A stretch of DNA of 64,000 nt from Taudactylus pleione. Its lineage: Eukaryota; Chordata; Amphibia; Anura; Myobatrachidae. The notes below the pieces were generated by a model, which was given only the letters and a program-made list of their open reading frames with translations, did no database searches and was not told where the DNA came from. Shown here one piece after another: positions 62,384 through 64,000 of this stretch (positions are counted from its first letter, which is position 1; every line of letters begins with the position of its first letter). The stretch covers positions 62,001 to 126,000 of the forward strand of contig JAUIMM010002016.1 of assembly GCA_031769625.1 (NCBI GenBank). Direction: 5' to 3'. A program made the position numbers and the translations under genes.

Positions 62384-64000
62384 ATAGGACTAGTATGACT
62401 GGAAAGAGCTTGTTCTGAGCTACATTGACACCAAATTTCGGGCCATTTTGATCAGAAGGTGGTGTAGAAACAGCAGGTTAAAGAAAGTATTCCTAGGCTA
62501 CTTCGGTCCACTTTAAGTCAATGGAGATTTTAATTTGCTTTAAATGCTTGCAGTTATCGATCCATGTGGTCTACAATTATAGGACTAGTATGACTGGAAA
62601 GAGCTTGTTCTGAGCTACATTGACACCAAATTTCGGGCCATTTTGACAGTAAGATGGTGTAGAAACAGCAGGTCAAAGAAAGTATTCCTAGGCTACTTTG
62701 GTCCACTTTAAGTCAATGGAGATTTTGATTTGCTTTAAATGCTTGCAGTTATCGATCCATGTGGTCTACAATTATAGGACTAGTATGACTGGAAAGAGCT
62801 TGTTCTGAGTTAAAATCACACAAAATTTCGGGCCATTTTGACAGTAAGGTGGTGTAGAAACAGCAGGTCAAAGAAAGTATTCCTAGGCTACTTCGGTCCA
62901 CTTTAAGTCAATGGAGAGTTTTATTTGCTTTAAATGCTTGCAGTTATCCATCCATGTTGTCTACAATTATTGAATTAGTATGGCTGGAAAGAGCTTGTTC
63001 TGAGCTACATTGACACCAAATTTCGGGCCATTTTGATCAGAAGGTGGTGTAGAAACAGCAGGTCAAAGAAAGTATTCCTAGGCTACTTCGGTCCACTTTA
63101 AGTCAATGGAGATTTTTATTTGCTTTAAATGCTTGCAGTTATCGATCCATGTGGTCTACAATTATAGGACTAGTATGACTGGAAAAAGCTTGTTCTGAGT
63201 TACAATCACACAAAATTTCGGGCCATTTTGACAGTAAGGTGGTGTAGAAACAGCAGGTCTAAAAAAGGGTTCCTAGGCTCCTTCGGTCCACTTTAAGTCA
63301 ATGGAGATTATTATTTGCATTAAATGCTTGCAGTTATCCATCCATGTGGTCTACAATTATTGGATTAGTATGGATGGAAAGAGCTTGTTCTGAGCTACAT
63401 TGACACCAAATTTTGGGCCATTTTGACAGAAAGGTGGTGTAGAAACAACAGGTCAAAGAAAGTATTCCTAGGCTACTTCGGTCCACTTTAAGTCAATGGA
63501 GATTTTTATTTGCTTTAAATGCTTGCAGTTATCGATCCATGTGGTCTACAATTATGGAACTAGTATGACTGGGAAGAGCTTGTTCTGAGTTACAATCACA
63601 CAAAATTTTGGGCCATTTTGACAGTAAGGTGGTGTAGAAACAGCAGGTCAAAGAAAGGGTTCCTAGGCTGCTTCGCTCCACTTTAAGTCAATGGAGATTT
63701 TAATTTGCTTTAAATGCTTGCAGTTATCGATCCATGTGGTCTACAGATATAGGATTAGTATGGCTGGAAAGAACTTGTTCTGAGCTACATTCACACCTAA
63801 TTTCAGGCCATTTTGACAGTAAGGTGGTGTAGAAACAGCAGGTCAAAGAAAGTATTCCTAGGCTCCTTCGCTCCACTTTAAGTCAATGGAGATTTTGATT
63901 TGCTTTAAATGCTTGCAGTTATCGATCCATGTGGTCTACAATTATTGGATTAGTATGGCTGGAAAGAGCTTGTTCTGAGCTACATTGACACCAAATTTCG
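62384..64000 (+). repeat. Right-edge block, cut by the window end
   Basis: Order: A L M G C R K S and the first 57 bases of a G-type monomer (63944-64000). The series L M G is shared with 58485 and 60434, and C R K S with 48926, 51461 and 55946. M at 62774 has a private gagagtttt in the core, and G at 62969 begins attgaattag as in the ten-monomer unit. R at 63359 has a private tatggatgg, and K at 63554 begins atggaactag. The array clearly continues beyond the window. Confidence 0.9.

Larger units (their letters stand above)
1..64000 (+). repeat. 195-bp satellite array filling the window
   Basis: The window is a head-to-tail tandem array of a 195-bp monomer, all copies in one orientation. Taking the a of ataggactag as monomer base 1, complete copies begin at 1, 196, 391 and so on; 328 are complete and a 57-base partial copy starts at 63944. 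Copies differ mostly by substitutions at a limited set of positions. Ten copies have other lengths: those starting at 9751 (177 bp), 11878, 15582, 17921, 30205, 58485 and 60045 (194), 40734 (197), 56336 (199) and 59849 (196). No flanking unique DNA, gene or mobile element interrupts it. Family knowledge: fixed-length, HOR-organised arrays like this typify centromeric or pericentromeric satellites. The location here is inferred. Confidence 0.97.

Noticed and set aside
1..64000. Possible long open reading frame, since 195 bp is 65 codons and a frame would run through the array
   Set aside because: Stops recur in every monomer in all six frames. On the plus strand these include tga at base 13 and tag at bases 2 and 8 in the common types; the minus strand has taa, tag and tga as well. 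The longest open runs I saw are roughly 30 codons.
1..64000. CRISPR array
   Set aside because: Repeats are 195 bp and directly adjacent, with no unique spacers and no cas-like genes.
1..64000. Transposon, LTR or IS insertion in the array
   Set aside because: Every base is accounted for by monomer sequence; there are no target duplications, terminal inverted repeats or unexplained segments. The only length changes are 1 to 18 bp.
1..64000. Inverted monomers or strand switch
   Set aside because: I followed the phase of the ctagtatg and caatggagatt marks through the whole window and found all copies on the plus orientation.
1..64000. Telomeric or rDNA-type tandem repeat
   Set aside because: There is no ttaggg-type short repeat and the monomer has no resemblance to 5S or other rRNA genes.
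1..64000. Assigning the array to a named species or satellite family
   Set aside because: The 195-bp length and sequence suggest an animal satellite, but I do not recognise it and cannot search; naming it would be a guess.

Overview
The whole 64,000-base window is one uninterrupted satellite DNA array. A 195-bp monomer repeats head to tail on one strand from the first base to the last: I count 328 complete copies plus a 57-base partial copy at the right edge. Only 10 complete copies depart from 195 bp. There is no protein-coding gene, RNA gene, transposon, inversion or unique spacer that I can support. Both array ends lie outside the window.

A 195-bp unit, about 39% GC, kept at fixed length and orientation and organised in higher-order repeats (HORs), is what is seen in centromeric or pericentromeric DNA of eukaryotes, especially animals. 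TpG/CpA variants at each of the three CpG sites suggest a genome with CpG methylation. I do not recognise the family and cannot name the species. A centromeric position is inference.

Monomers fall into about 20 recurring types, lettered here and keyed in the first features. Letters followed by 2 are sub-variants. Cutting the array at every type A monomer (marker ggttaaag) gives 20 blocks of 6 to 36 monomers. Positions 1-36443 are built from three related HORs. HOR-alpha is the 11-mer A B C D E F G H I J K. HOR-beta is the 11-mer A B C D E2 G C2 I2 N J K. HOR-gamma is the 12-mer A B C D E I2 J2 J2 J2 J2 J K, often extended by L M G C2 I2 N J K. Above these is a further level: 15971-25329 and 28255-36443 are colinear copies differing by one six-monomer duplication. 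Positions 36444-46390 hold a 23-monomer tandem duplication and a 5-mer repeat with type O. From 46391 to the end the vocabulary changes (P, Q, R, S, T, D2) and short new tandem duplications of 3, 4, 6 and 10 monomers dominate.

The block structure, the hybrid monomers at block joints and private mutations shared by neighbouring copies together read as a record of repeated in-register unequal exchange and local gene conversion. Nested duplications can be ordered by which mutations they share. All coordinates and counts were obtained by hand from the printed sequence; the sum of block lengths agrees with the sum of observed indels (net -17 bp over the first 320 monomers).
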